Below are positions 1 through 6,491 of a DNA stretch of 7,875 nt, in pieces. The number at the start of each line of letters is the position of its first letter. Position 1 is the stretch's first letter. Where the stretch lies: NCBI GenBank assembly GCA_030064795.1, contig JASJEI010000436.1, forward strand, positions 1 through 7,875. Direction: 5' to 3'. The translations under genes were made by a program, and so were the position numbers. Under the pieces are notes generated by a model. It ran no database searches. It had not been told where the DNA came from and worked only from the letters and a program-made list of their open reading frames with translations. Origin of the DNA: Pleurocapsa sp. MO_226.B13 (GTDB lineage: Bacteria > Cyanobacteriota > Cyanobacteriia > Cyanobacteriales > Xenococcaceae).

Positions 1-32
1 TACACTTATAAGTAAGCACTCAGGTTTAAGTT

Positions 33-1460
33 ATGAACCACAGAGATTTGCCTAGAGTCCTAGTGGCAGGTGGGACTGGATATATCGGCGGTGGTGTCTT
101 GGAAGTTCTACAGCAGCAGGGCTTTTGGGTGCGAGCGTTGTGTCGCGATCCCCATCGCCTGCGAGAACCTTCTCGGTGTGGTGACATTTTTGTGGGTCAC
201 GCGACTCGCCCCGAAACCCTCAAGGGTCTCTGCCAGGGGATTGACGTGGTGTTCTCTTCTATTGGAACTCGTTCGTTTAGCCGAAAACCGACGTTCTGGG
301 AGGTAGATTACCAGGGCAATTTGAATCTCTTGGAGGCAGCCAAACGCGAGGGAGTGAAGCACTTCATCTTCGTGTCCGTGGTGCGCGGGGCAGAGATGGC
401 TCGTCTGAGTCCTATTGCCGAAGCGAGGGAGAAAGTAGCCCAAGCGGTTAAGGAATCGGGAATGGATTATACGATCTTTGCACCCACGGGCTTCTTCAAC
501 GATATGGCAGAGTTTTTCTTCGCTGCCCGGAAACGAGGAACTATCCGTCTGTTTGGCGAGGGACTGGGGAAAATCAATCCGTTGAGTGCCCTGGATTTTG
601 GCGAGGAGGTCGCCAGGGTAATCTTAGCATCGGAACAGATAAATGCGGTGAGGGATGTGGGAGGTTGCGAGACCTTCACCCACCGACAGATCGCTGAGTT
701 AGTTTTTCAAGCCCTGGACAAGGAGCCTCAAATCCATTCCTTACCCCCCTGGGCAGTCAGTCTGGTAGCAGCTCTGGTACGTCCCTTCAACTACAATACC
801 TATGCTCTCTTCAAGTTCTTCGAGTTCATTGCCCGCACCCCAGATGTAACGGGAGAGGCACTCGGCTGGCGACGCTTAGAGGATTTTTTTGCCAATCTGG
901 CTCAGGGAATGTCCCCGATCGAGGCAGAGCGAGCCTTATGCCCGCCTCCAAGGGCAAATCAACCTGAAGATTCAACATCCGAGGTCAGTCAGTCAGCAAA
1001 AGCACGGCTTCGCGCTCGGTTTGAGCAATTTGCCCAGTTAAGGGCGCAGTATGGGACGGCTAAAGCCATAGAGATGCTGCGAGAAAGTTTGCCCGAGCGA
1101 CAAAAAACGCTTATGAGTCCATTGATCGCTGGAGTATCCTTAGCTGAGGGCTTCCGCCATTCTATTCCGATTTTTGAGCAGTTGGGGATGGAGATGGAAG
1201 TCGTCGAGCTCTCGAACCAGGGCAAGGATGCAGTGCTGGAAATTCAGCGAGTGTGTCCCTATCGGGAACTGGCAGCAGAATTTGGGCTATCATCCCCGTG
1301 CCAGATTACCTGCGATCTCGAAGTGTCAGCGATTCATCAGGCATTCCCCGATCTCAAAGGCAGGATACTCAGCAAGTTAGCGAAGGGGGATTGTGTCTGC
1401 CTGTTTAAGTACGAGCGTGAGTCAGATCGTCACCATACAAAAGAAAATCATGCTTCTTAG
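33..1460 (+). CDS. NmrA-like SDR fused to a C-terminal ATC-hydrolase-like domain
   Basis: This 475-residue protein appears to have two domains. Residues about 6-290 form an atypical SDR of the NmrA type: a GGTGYIG dinucleotide-binding loop at 13-19, an SSIGT segment at 75-79, and the NVxLLEAAKxxGVKxFIFVS-like stretch around 96-115. The classical YxxxK is not apparent: K134 is present but residue 130 is Glu, so it may bind NAD(P) as a sensor or be a reductase with other chemistry. A Pro-rich, charged linker (about 300-320) leads to residues 320-462, which resemble the L-2-amino-thiazoline-4-carboxylate hydrolase family (PF14196, from memory), with Cys at 408, 423, 427, 454 and 456 including CPY, CxxxC and GDCVC. 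The substrate is unknown. No signal peptide or clear membrane segment is seen, so it is probably cytosolic. The only nearby Shine-Dalgarno-like match is a weak AGG at 22-24. The gene looks richer in GC than its neighbours. The SDR call is firm; the second domain is moderate. Confidence 0.85.
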   Translation: MNHRDLPRVLVAGGTGYIGGGVLEVLQQQGFWVRALCRDPHRLREPSRCGDIFVGHATRPETLKGLCQGIDVVFSSIGTRSFSRKPTFWEVDYQGNLNLLEAAKREGVKHFIFVSVVRGAEMARLSPIAEAREKVAQAVKESGMDYTIFAPTGFFNDMAEFFFAARKRGTIRLFGEGLGKINPLSALDFGEEVARVILASEQINAVRDVGGCETFTHRQIAELVFQALDKEPQIHSLPPWAVSLVAALVRPFNYNTYALFKFFEFIARTPDVTGEALGWRRLEDFFANLAQGMSPIEAERALCPPPRANQPEDSTSEVSQSAKARLRARFEQFAQLRAQYGTAKAIEMLRESLPERQKTLMSPLIAGVSLAEGFRHSIPIFEQLGMEMEVVELSNQGKDAVLEIQRVCPYRELAAEFGLSSPCQITCDLEVSAIHQAFPDLKGRILSKLAKGDCVCLFKYERESDRHHTKENHAS

Positions 1461-1536
1461 AGCGATCGCGCAAGCCCAATCCAAGCTTCTCCAGAAATGC
1501 AGGCAGAGTTAAACACAGGTAATTTTCAAGTCCCTG

Positions 1537-1579
1537 AGTGAGATAATAATAGTGAGAGTGAGTATCATTATTGCTCACT
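1537..1579. promoter_or_regulatory. Imperfect inverted repeat with three AGTGAG copies upstream of the DUF1350 gene
   Basis: AGTGAG occurs at 1537, 1551 and 1557, and its complement CTCACT at 1574-1579. The outer copies frame an imperfect palindrome, with arms of about 16 bases (1537-1552 and 1564-1579) that share AGTGAG followed by ATAAT-like sequence. The left arm contains GATAATAAT (1542-1550), which could serve as a -10 element for the gene starting at 1619. A regulator site overlapping a promoter, or an mRNA hairpin, would both fit. No T-run follows, so it is not an obvious terminator. The repeats are seen directly; the role is inferred. Confidence 0.35.
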
Positions 1580-1618
1580 GATGGTTTGTTTCCTATAGTT
1601 GAGTCGGGGGTAATCCTT

Positions 1619-2488
1619 ATGGCGACTCACTCCAGTTTCCAGAGTCTTGGCTCTCGTTGGGTTGCACTCCAGAGCGAGCCGAAAGGAGTCATTCAGTTTA
1701 TTGGCGGGGCGTTTTTTGGCACTCCACCGAGCGTTGCCTATTTTTTGGGAGCGATCTTCTCCTATTTCCCTACTTTACCCCTTGTTTCCTATCATTTTCT
1801 CCTGGAAAACTTATTGAAAGCAGGCTACAGCATTGCGCTCGTACCGTACCTTCTGACAGTCAACCACTGGCCTGTAGCGAGACAGTTGCTTGCAGAACAA
1901 CAAAAGTTCCCGACCAATATCCTCAAAGTAGCAGAAAACCTGGGCTATGTCACATCGCCCTATCAGGATCCCGACCATTACCTTTGGATCGGTCATAGTC
2001 TGGGTTGTGAATACATTACCCTGCTCCGTTTTTTGAGTCTGCAATCCCAACCGTCGGGTAACCCAGAACAACTGGATAGCCTTTTTGGAATTGAAAACCA
2101 ACCCGCATTGCTGATTGCCCCTTGCTTTCAACCACCCACTTGGCTCAAACCTTATAAACGACCGACACAAGCGCTCGCTAGGCAACTTCTGGTTGAGACG
2201 GCACGGAGAGCAGCTACAGCTATGATCTCTTTCAACCAGGACTTCACGGCGGGGAATTTGACCTCTCAAACTGGGGATGTCTATTGGATTCATCAGCAGT
2301 TAGCCAACAATTCGGCAGATGGTTTAGTCCTCCATCAGGAACTTTCGGGCAATCATTATCAACCCGTCGGCTACGATCGGGGCGATCGCGATCTGCTCAA
2401 TCATGTGATTAATTGTTTAGAGGGGTTAAAAATGCGTCAAAGCCAAGAGGGGACGAATCAGTCTTTGCCGATTTCTTCTAATCCTTGA
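1619..2488 (+). CDS. DUF1350 family protein (alpha/beta-hydrolase-like)
   Basis: This 289-residue protein matches the DUF1350 family of cyanobacteria and plastid-bearing eukaryotes, whose biochemical role is not established to my knowledge. The start is placed at ATG 1619 because a G-rich ribosome binding site (GGGGGTAA) precedes it; an upstream TTG at 1571 in the same frame would add 16 residues but lies inside the inverted repeat. Features: a beta-strand and glycine-rich N-terminal segment IQFIGGAFFG (25-34), hydrophobic segments at about 40-55 and 67-80, and the nucleophile elbow WIGHSLG (123-129) with Ser127. His246 in GNHYQP near the C-terminus is a candidate catalytic histidine. This suggests a serine hydrolase or lipase-like fold. 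There is no signal peptide. It lies 158 bases after the SDR gene and 112 before archease, so shared transcription is possible but unproven. Family confidence is high; function is unknown. Confidence 0.85.
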   Translation: MATHSSFQSLGSRWVALQSEPKGVIQFIGGAFFGTPPSVAYFLGAIFSYFPTLPLVSYHFLLENLLKAGYSIALVPYLLTVNHWPVARQLLAEQQKFPTNILKVAENLGYVTSPYQDPDHYLWIGHSLGCEYITLLRFLSLQSQPSGNPEQLDSLFGIENQPALLIAPCFQPPTWLKPYKRPTQALARQLLVETARRAATAMISFNQDFTAGNLTSQTGDVYWIHQQLANNSADGLVLHQELSGNHYQPVGYDRGDRDLLNHVINCLEGLKMRQSQEGTNQSLPISSNP

Positions 2489-2600
2489 GTCTGATGGGAC
2501 TTCTTACTCTAATGCTACTGACTTGGGTAAAAGCGATAAGATCGAAGTAGAGAGCCTGTCGATCGCACCGTGTTGAAAGACACTCAAAGAGCCGAGGAAA

Positions 2601-3014
2601 ATGACCAAGCCAAAAAGCTTTGAAGAAATCGAACATACCGCAGATTGGGCTTATCGAGTTAGGGGGGACAATTTATCAGAGTTGTTTATTCAAGCAGCCT
2701 TGGGGCTTTACTCTCTAGTGGGAATGCGGTTAGCACCAGGAGAGCGGACAACGCGCTCGCTTCAACTTAAAGCCATCGATCGCGAAAGTCTGTTGGTTGC
2801 CTGGTTAAATGAATTACTCTATTTCCATGAAAGTGAAGGTTTGGGGTTTGAGGGACTAGAAATCCAACATCTCGATGAAACAAGTATAAAAGCAAAAGTT
2901 ACTGGCGCACCCACTCAGCAATGGCTCAAGGATATTAAAGCCGTAACCTATCATAATTTAGCAATTAGCGAGACAGAATCGGGGTTGGAAGTCACGTTAG
3001 TATTAGATGTGTAA
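2601..3014 (+). CDS. Archease, activator of RtcB RNA ligase
   Basis: This 137-residue protein is the normal length for archease. Archease is the small cofactor that speeds guanylylation and turnover of RtcB and can widen its nucleotide use. The N-terminal signature EIEHTADWAYRVRG is at 9-22, with His12 and the metal-site Asp15. The central LLVAWLNELLYFHE block is at 64-77, the KAVTYHNL motif at 113-120, and the acidic C-terminal end at Asp136, which with Asp15 forms the known metal site of the family. The start ATG has GAGG at 2594-2597, three bases upstream, a close but usable spacing. rtcB follows 115 bases later on the same strand, which matches the well-known genomic pairing and supports an RNA repair or ligation unit. 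All key residues are present; nothing suggests decay. Confidence 0.96.
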   Translation: MTKPKSFEEIEHTADWAYRVRGDNLSELFIQAALGLYSLVGMRLAPGERTTRSLQLKAIDRESLLVAWLNELLYFHESEGLGFEGLEIQHLDETSIKAKVTGAPTQQWLKDIKAVTYHNLAISETESGLEVTLVLDV

Positions 3015-3040
3015 GGGAAAAAAGTAGTCAAAATATGAAA

Positions 3041-3085
3041 AAGCTATAAGCTATAAGCTATAAGCTATAAGCTATAAGCTATAAG
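3041..3085. repeat. Heptamer tandem repeat (AAGCTAT), 6.4 copies, in the archease-rtcB gap
   Basis: Six perfect copies of AAGCTAT run from 3041 to 3082, followed by a partial AAG at 3083-3085. The array lies in the noncoding gap between archease (ending 3014) and rtcB (starting 3130). Heptameric short tandem repeats (STRR) are known from heterocyst-forming cyanobacteria such as Calothrix and Anabaena. Each unit contains the self-complementary AGCT, so adjacent units can form only very short stems. Because the repeats are perfect, copy number probably changes by slippage, which would alter spacing upstream of rtcB by seven bases per unit. Confidence 0.95.
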
Positions 3086-3116
3086 AGACAATGACTATGC
3101 CCCCACTAAAGCTTGC

Positions 3117-3129
3117 AGGAGGAGGGGCA
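3117..3129 (+). promoter_or_regulatory. Strong ribosome binding site that sets the rtcB start
   Basis: AGGAGGAGGGG spans 3117-3127, and the AGGAGG core (3117-3122) ends seven bases before ATG 3130. This is the best Shine-Dalgarno match in the window. The earlier in-frame ATG at 3091 has only the repeat-derived AAGAGACA before it. Starting at 3130 gives the N-terminus MKIRKQDL, a sensible start for RtcB, while the 13 extra residues (rich in Pro and Gly) look like translated leader. Confidence 0.85.
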
Positions 3130-4584
3130 ATGAAGATTAGAAAACAAGATTTACAGCGCATCGATGATTATGTTTGGGCAATTCCGACATCTTTTCATCC
3201 AGAGATGAATGTACCCGTCTGGATATTTGCCGACGAAGAATTATTGGAAGATGCTTTGGGAGATTTATCACTTACCCAGGGAGTTAACGTTGCTTGTCTC
3301 CCTGGTTTGGTAGGTCACGTAGCAATTATGCCCGATGTTCACCAAGGGTACGGTATGCCCATAGGTGGTGTCATGGCAGCTAAAGTACCAGAAGGAATTA
3401 TTTCCCCAGGGGCAGTGGGTTACGATATTAACTGTGGTGTCAGGGTTTTAGCTTCTTCTATTGAATATCAGGGTGCCATACCTTATCTAAACGATCTAGC
3501 TAGTACCTTGTATCGCAACTGTCCCAGTGGAGTAGGCAAAGGTGGTAGTTTGCCTCTATCGGTTGAGGAATTCGATCGCGTCTGTCGTCAAGGTGCGCGT
3601 TGGGCATTAGGGAAAGGATATGCTACTCAAGAAGATTTAGAGAGAACAGAAGAATTTGGCTGCTTGGAAGGAGCAGACCCCGATCGAGCCAGTCAAAGAG
3701 CCAAACAAAGAGGTAAAGGTCAATTAGGGACTCTGGGAGCGGGTAATCACTTTCTCGAAGTAGATGTAGTTGATGAAATATTCGATCCTGAAGCAGCGGC
3801 GGTAATGGGACTCGAACCAGGATGTCTTGCGGTGCAGATTCACTGCGGTTCTCGTGGGTTTGGACACCAAATTTGTACCGACTACGTTCACGATTTTCAA
3901 TGGGCAGTGATTAACTATGGCATTAAATTACCCGATCGCGAATTGGTTTGCGCTCCCTTCGATTCTCCCGAAGGACAGGCTTACTTGGCAGCCATGAAAG
4001 CAGCAGCGAATTATGCTTTTGCCAACCGTCAGGCATTAGCCTATCATGCTCGACGTAGTTTTCAAGAGGTATTTGGTACTCAAGCAGGGGCAGAACCATT
4101 ACGCCAAGTTTATGATATTGCCCACAACATGGCCAAGATTGAAACCCACCTAATTGAGGGAAAAGAACAGACCGTTTGCGTCCATCGTAAAGGAGCAACG
4201 CGAGCTTTTGGTCCTGGATTTGCGGGGCTGCCAGCGGAATATCAACCTTTAGGTCAACCCGTTCTGGTTCCAGGTTCGATGGGAACTGAAAGTTGGATTC
4301 TTCTCGGTACGAAAGCCAACGAAGAACTTTCCTTTGGCTCAAGCTGTCACGGTGCGGGAAGAGTAATGAGTCGTCGTCAGGCAAAACGCACTATTAAAGG
4401 CGATCGCCTGAGAGAAAAACTAGAACATGAAGGAATTAATATCCGTGCTGGCTCAATGCCAGGACTAGCGGAAGAAGCTCCTCAAGCCTATAAAAATGTC
4501 AGCCGAGTAGTAGAAACAGTCAGCCAAGCTGGTATTGCCCAGAAAGTTGCCCGTTTGCGACCTATAGCCGTGGTGAAAGGTTGA
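3130..4584 (+). CDS. rtcB: RtcB, 3'-phosphate/5'-OH RNA ligase (GTP- and Mn-dependent)
   Basis: This 484-residue protein is full length for RtcB and has no intein. RtcB joins RNA 2',3'-cyclic phosphate or 3'-phosphate ends to 5'-OH ends through a guanylylated histidine. The metal and active-site residues line up with Pyrococcus RtcB by motif: Asp99 and Cys102 (YDINCGVR), Asn206 and His207 (GAGNHF), His238 (HCGSRG), His332 (AHN), and the guanylylated histidine His407 (CHGAGR), with Lys483 next to the C-terminal residue. The [12 protein letters not shown] loop (352-363) and GSMGTESW (382-389) are also intact. It is soluble. The start is set by the ribosome binding site at 3117-3127. With archease upstream this is an RNA repair module. 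Known bacterial rtcB operons often carry rtcA and rtcR; neither is seen here. The protein looks fully active. Confidence 0.97.
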   Translation: MKIRKQDLQRIDDYVWAIPTSFHPEMNVPVWIFADEELLEDALGDLSLTQGVNVACLPGLVGHVAIMPDVHQGYGMPIGGVMAAKVPEGIISPGAVGYDINCGVRVLASSIEYQGAIPYLNDLASTLYRNCPSGVGKGGSLPLSVEEFDRVCRQGARWALGKGYATQEDLERTEEFGCLEGADPDRASQRAKQRGKGQLGTLGAGNHFLEVDVVDEIFDPEAAAVMGLEPGCLAVQIHCGSRGFGHQICTDYVHDFQWAVINYGIKLPDRELVCAPFDSPEGQAYLAAMKAAANYAFANRQALAYHARRSFQEVFGTQAGAEPLRQVYDIAHNMAKIETHLIEGKEQTVCVHRKGATRAFGPGFAGLPAEYQPLGQPVLVPGSMGTESWILLGTKANEELSFGSSCHGAGRVMSRRQAKRTIKGDRLREKLEHEGINIRAGSMPGLAEEAPQAYKNVSRVVETVSQAGIAQKVARLRPIAVVKG

Positions 4585-4647
4585 ACAAGGTGTGAGATGT
4601 GAGAGGGCAAAAAAAGAAAAAACCAATAATAAAAGGAGAATAGGATC

Positions 4648-4860
4648 ATGCTCACCAAGCAAAAAGGCAAACACTTTAACATCTTTGACTATTTTTTGGA
4701 TGGATATTTTCTCAAGTGGGAAGAAGTCGAGGGGGACTTTCCAGTCTGTGGACAAACTTTGGCAATTAATCTTGAAAATGGGACTGAAGTAGTGACTCAA
4801 GTCGTCGAAATCGAGCCAATTAGTGAAACTGAAAGTAGAATCTTGCTCAGTTCTTGTTAA
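4648..4860 (+). CDS. Small conserved-looking protein of unknown function downstream of rtcB
   Basis: I do not recognise this 70-residue protein. The evidence that it is real: a good ribosome binding site (GGAG at 4635-4638, nine bases before the ATG), a position 63 bases after rtcB on the same strand, and an acidic, amphipathic composition typical of a folded small protein. Residues 10-25 are aromatic-rich (FNIFDYFLDGYFLKW). The rest has an alternating pattern suggesting beta strands, with a GxxLxxxxxNGTEV turn around 35-47 and VVxIEPIS near 52-58. The alternation vaguely recalls small beta-barrels such as translation-factor domain 2, a weak impression only. There is no signal peptide or membrane helix. 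There are two cysteines (Cys34 and the C-terminal Cys70). It may be co-transcribed with archease and rtcB; that is inference from spacing. Confidence 0.65.
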   Translation: MLTKQKGKHFNIFDYFLDGYFLKWEEVEGDFPVCGQTLAINLENGTEVVTQVVEIEPISETESRILLSSC

Positions 4861-4875
4861 GTAAGAGAATTACTT
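4859..4875 (+). terminator. Weak hairpin just after the small gene
   Basis: AAGTAA (4859-4864) and TTACTT (4870-4875) form a perfect six-pair stem with a GAGAA loop, beginning inside the stop codon of the small gene. It is AT-rich and is followed by CCTTCTTAT rather than a T-run, so it is at best a weak terminator or a 3'-end stabilising hairpin for the rtcB unit. Confidence 0.25.
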
Positions 4876-4900
4876 CCTTCTTATCTGACTAAGTAAAATT

Positions 4901-5527
4901 TTGACTAATAATCCAGAGCCCAAACCCCAACCCAACTTTAATCTACTCGAAGCAGGGGCAGTTATTGTCGGCGTTGTAATTGGAGTAGGTATCTTTAAAA
5001 CTCCTGCTCTAGTCGCCGCTAATGTCAGTAGCGAGAGTAGTTTTCTGCTGATTTGGCTCTGGGGGGGCTTGATTTCGCTTATGGGAGCTTTATGCTACGG
5101 GGAACTAGCAACTGCCTATCCCCATCCAGGCGGAGAGTATCACTATCTGACACGTTCTTTTGGCAAAGAGATAGCTTTACTGTTTGCTTGGGCACGTTTA
5201 AGCGTCATGCAAACAGGCTCGATCGCACTGTTGGCTTTTGTGTTTGGGGATTATTGCTCGCAGTTGTTTCCGTCGAACGATCTCGCCGACTCGATTTATG
5301 CAGCTTTGGCAGTTATTATCTTGACTGGGATTAATGTACTTGGCATTCAGCCGAGTAAGTGGGTTCAGAATTGGTTAACAGCGGCTAAACTATTAGGTTG
5401 ATTATTTATTTTCTTGGCAGGGCTGATTTGGACTTCATCGTCTGCTCCTGTAGTATCTTCTCTCTCTCATCCTGAAGCTTCTTATGGGTTAGCCATGATT
5501 TTTGTAGCGCAATCGCCTAAAACCTAA
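4901..5527 (+). pseudogene. Decayed APC-family amino acid permease (N-terminal part, in-frame TGA)
   Basis: The first 166 codons encode the start of an amino acid permease of the APC superfamily: a helix 1 loop with GVVIGVGIFKTPALVA (24-39), a second helix with GALCYGELATAYP, and the PGGEYHYLTRSFG motif (76-88), followed by two further helices. A TGA at 5399-5401 interrupts the frame after AKLLG. Reading on in the same frame gives LFIFLAGLIW and later GLAMIFV, which fits the expected next helices, so the TGA looks like a point nonsense mutation. The homology then stops near 5506 and the frame ends at TAA 5525. A normal permease has about 430-500 residues, so over half is gone. No ATG is available at the start: the only candidate is TTG 4901, without a ribosome binding site, possibly a third lesion. 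It is very probably nonfunctional. Confidence 0.85.
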
Positions 5528-5570
5528 TCTATGGTATCGAGTTGAATAATTAAACTTAGTTGAGATTAGG
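5523..5570 (-). terminator. Inverted repeat at the 3' end of the DMT transporter gene
   Basis: CCTAATCT (5523-5530) and AGATTAGG (5563-5570) are perfect eight-base complements around a 32-base AT-rich interval. The right arm overlaps the stop codon of the minus-strand transporter gene. Read on the minus strand, the left arm is followed by TTTT, as in a weak intrinsic terminator with a long loop. GCCTAA at 5515-5520 offers an alternative pairing with TTAGGC at 5566-5571. It could instead be chance or the edge of a lost element; the long loop keeps confidence low. Confidence 0.35.
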
Positions 5571-6471
5571 CAAAGAGATAAACCAGAAAAACGCCGACTG
5601 CCACCATTGCACATCCTAAACCTAATGTCCAGGTTAAGGTGTCGCCTAAAAGCCAGTTACTCAAGCACAAGCCCGTAATTGGTGAGATAAAGAGAAAAGC
5701 GGAAACAGTACTAGCATTGTAACGACGAAATAACTCCGCTCTAACTACAAAAGCGATCGCATTGACAGCTAAACCCATATAAACAATACCCCACCAAGAT
5801 TCAGAAAACTGAGGGAAAATTAAGGGGAACTCGACAATCGAGACAGCTAGCCAAAAAAGAGGGACACTCAAAGCCATTTGCCAGAAAGTCGCTTGAATCG
5901 GAGAAACATAGCTAGTCACAGTGCGAATGTGTAGGATAATCAATCCTAGCAAAGCAGAAGCCAGAAGTATCAAACTATCTCCGATCCAACTCATTCCTGA
6001 TGATGGAGATAAGCGATCGCTAAATACAATCACAACACCAGCCAAGGTCAAACTTAATCCGAGCAATTTCTGCCAGCCGATTTGTTCTCTACTAGGAGTA
6101 AAGTAATTAAAAACCACTACAAACAAGGGGTGCATGGCAATAAAAATGCTCGCTCGACTGGCTAAAGTGAACTGTAAGCCGACTAAAGCTGTGGCATTGA
6201 AGAGGACAAACAAAATAGCTGAGATAATATGTAGCCGCCAGATTTTGCGATCGCTTACGTGCCACTCACTATCTGTACACCAAGCATAAACCAATAGGGC
6301 AATGCTAGAGAGAGAGAAGGCTAAGGCAGCACATAGCATCGGCGGAAATTGTTGCAAAGCAATTTTACTAGCTACTTGATTGCCACCAAAAAGAATACAA
6401 ATAAATAGAGCGATCGCAACTGCACTTAGGGGCATAGAAGATTCATGATTGGAGACATTGTTGTCTGACAT
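5566..6471 (-). CDS. EamA/DMT family transporter, ten predicted membrane helices
   Basis: This 301-residue inner-membrane protein has the drug/metabolite transporter architecture: two EamA repeats of five helices each. After a short polar N-terminus, hydrophobic segments lie at about 13-32, 43-64, 80-98, 104-124, 134-151, 165-184, 194-213, 226-246, 257-275 and 281-300. FGGNQVASKIAL (28-39) is the usual first-helix signature, and SAFLFISPITGLCLSNWLLGD is the matching segment in the second repeat (255-275). The substrate cannot be deduced; relatives export amino acids, metabolites or drugs. The ATG at 6471 lacks a clear Shine-Dalgarno sequence. It starts 20 bases after the XdhC-like stop, so it is probably translated from the same transcript. 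It converges on the permease pseudogene. Length and motifs are intact. Confidence 0.9.
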   Translation of the reverse strand: MSDNNVSNHESSMPLSAVAIALFICILFGGNQVASKIALQQFPPMLCAALAFSLSSIALLVYAWCTDSEWHVSDRKIWRLHIISAILFVLFNATALVGLQFTLASRASIFIAMHPLFVVVFNYFTPSREQIGWQKLLGLSLTLAGVVIVFSDRLSPSSGMSWIGDSLILLASALLGLIILHIRTVTSYVSPIQATFWQMALSVPLFWLAVSIVEFPLIFPQFSESWWGIVYMGLAVNAIAFVVRAELFRRYNASTVSAFLFISPITGLCLSNWLLGDTLTWTLGLGCAMVAVGVFLVYLFA

Positions 6472-6491
6472 TTATCTAGCATTTTTTCGGT

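Noticed and set aside
1571..1618. TTG start at 1571 for the DUF1350 protein
   Set aside because: It lies within the inverted repeat and has no ribosome binding site; ATG 1619 has a G-rich one and gives a normal N-terminus.
1811..2293. Minus-strand open frame of 160 codons
   Set aside because: It is antisense to the DUF1350 gene, with no recognisable domain and a composition that reflects the opposite strand.
3041..3085. CRISPR-like array
   Set aside because: The units are contiguous heptamers with no spacers, so this is a simple tandem repeat.
3923..4384. Minus-strand open frame of 153 codons
   Set aside because: It is fully antisense to conserved parts of rtcB, including the His407 region; no family recognised.
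4465..4800. Minus-strand open frame of 111 codons with hydrophobic stretches
   Set aside because: It spans the rtcB 3' end and most of the 70-residue gene on the other strand; the hydrophobicity comes from the A-rich plus strand around 4600-4640.
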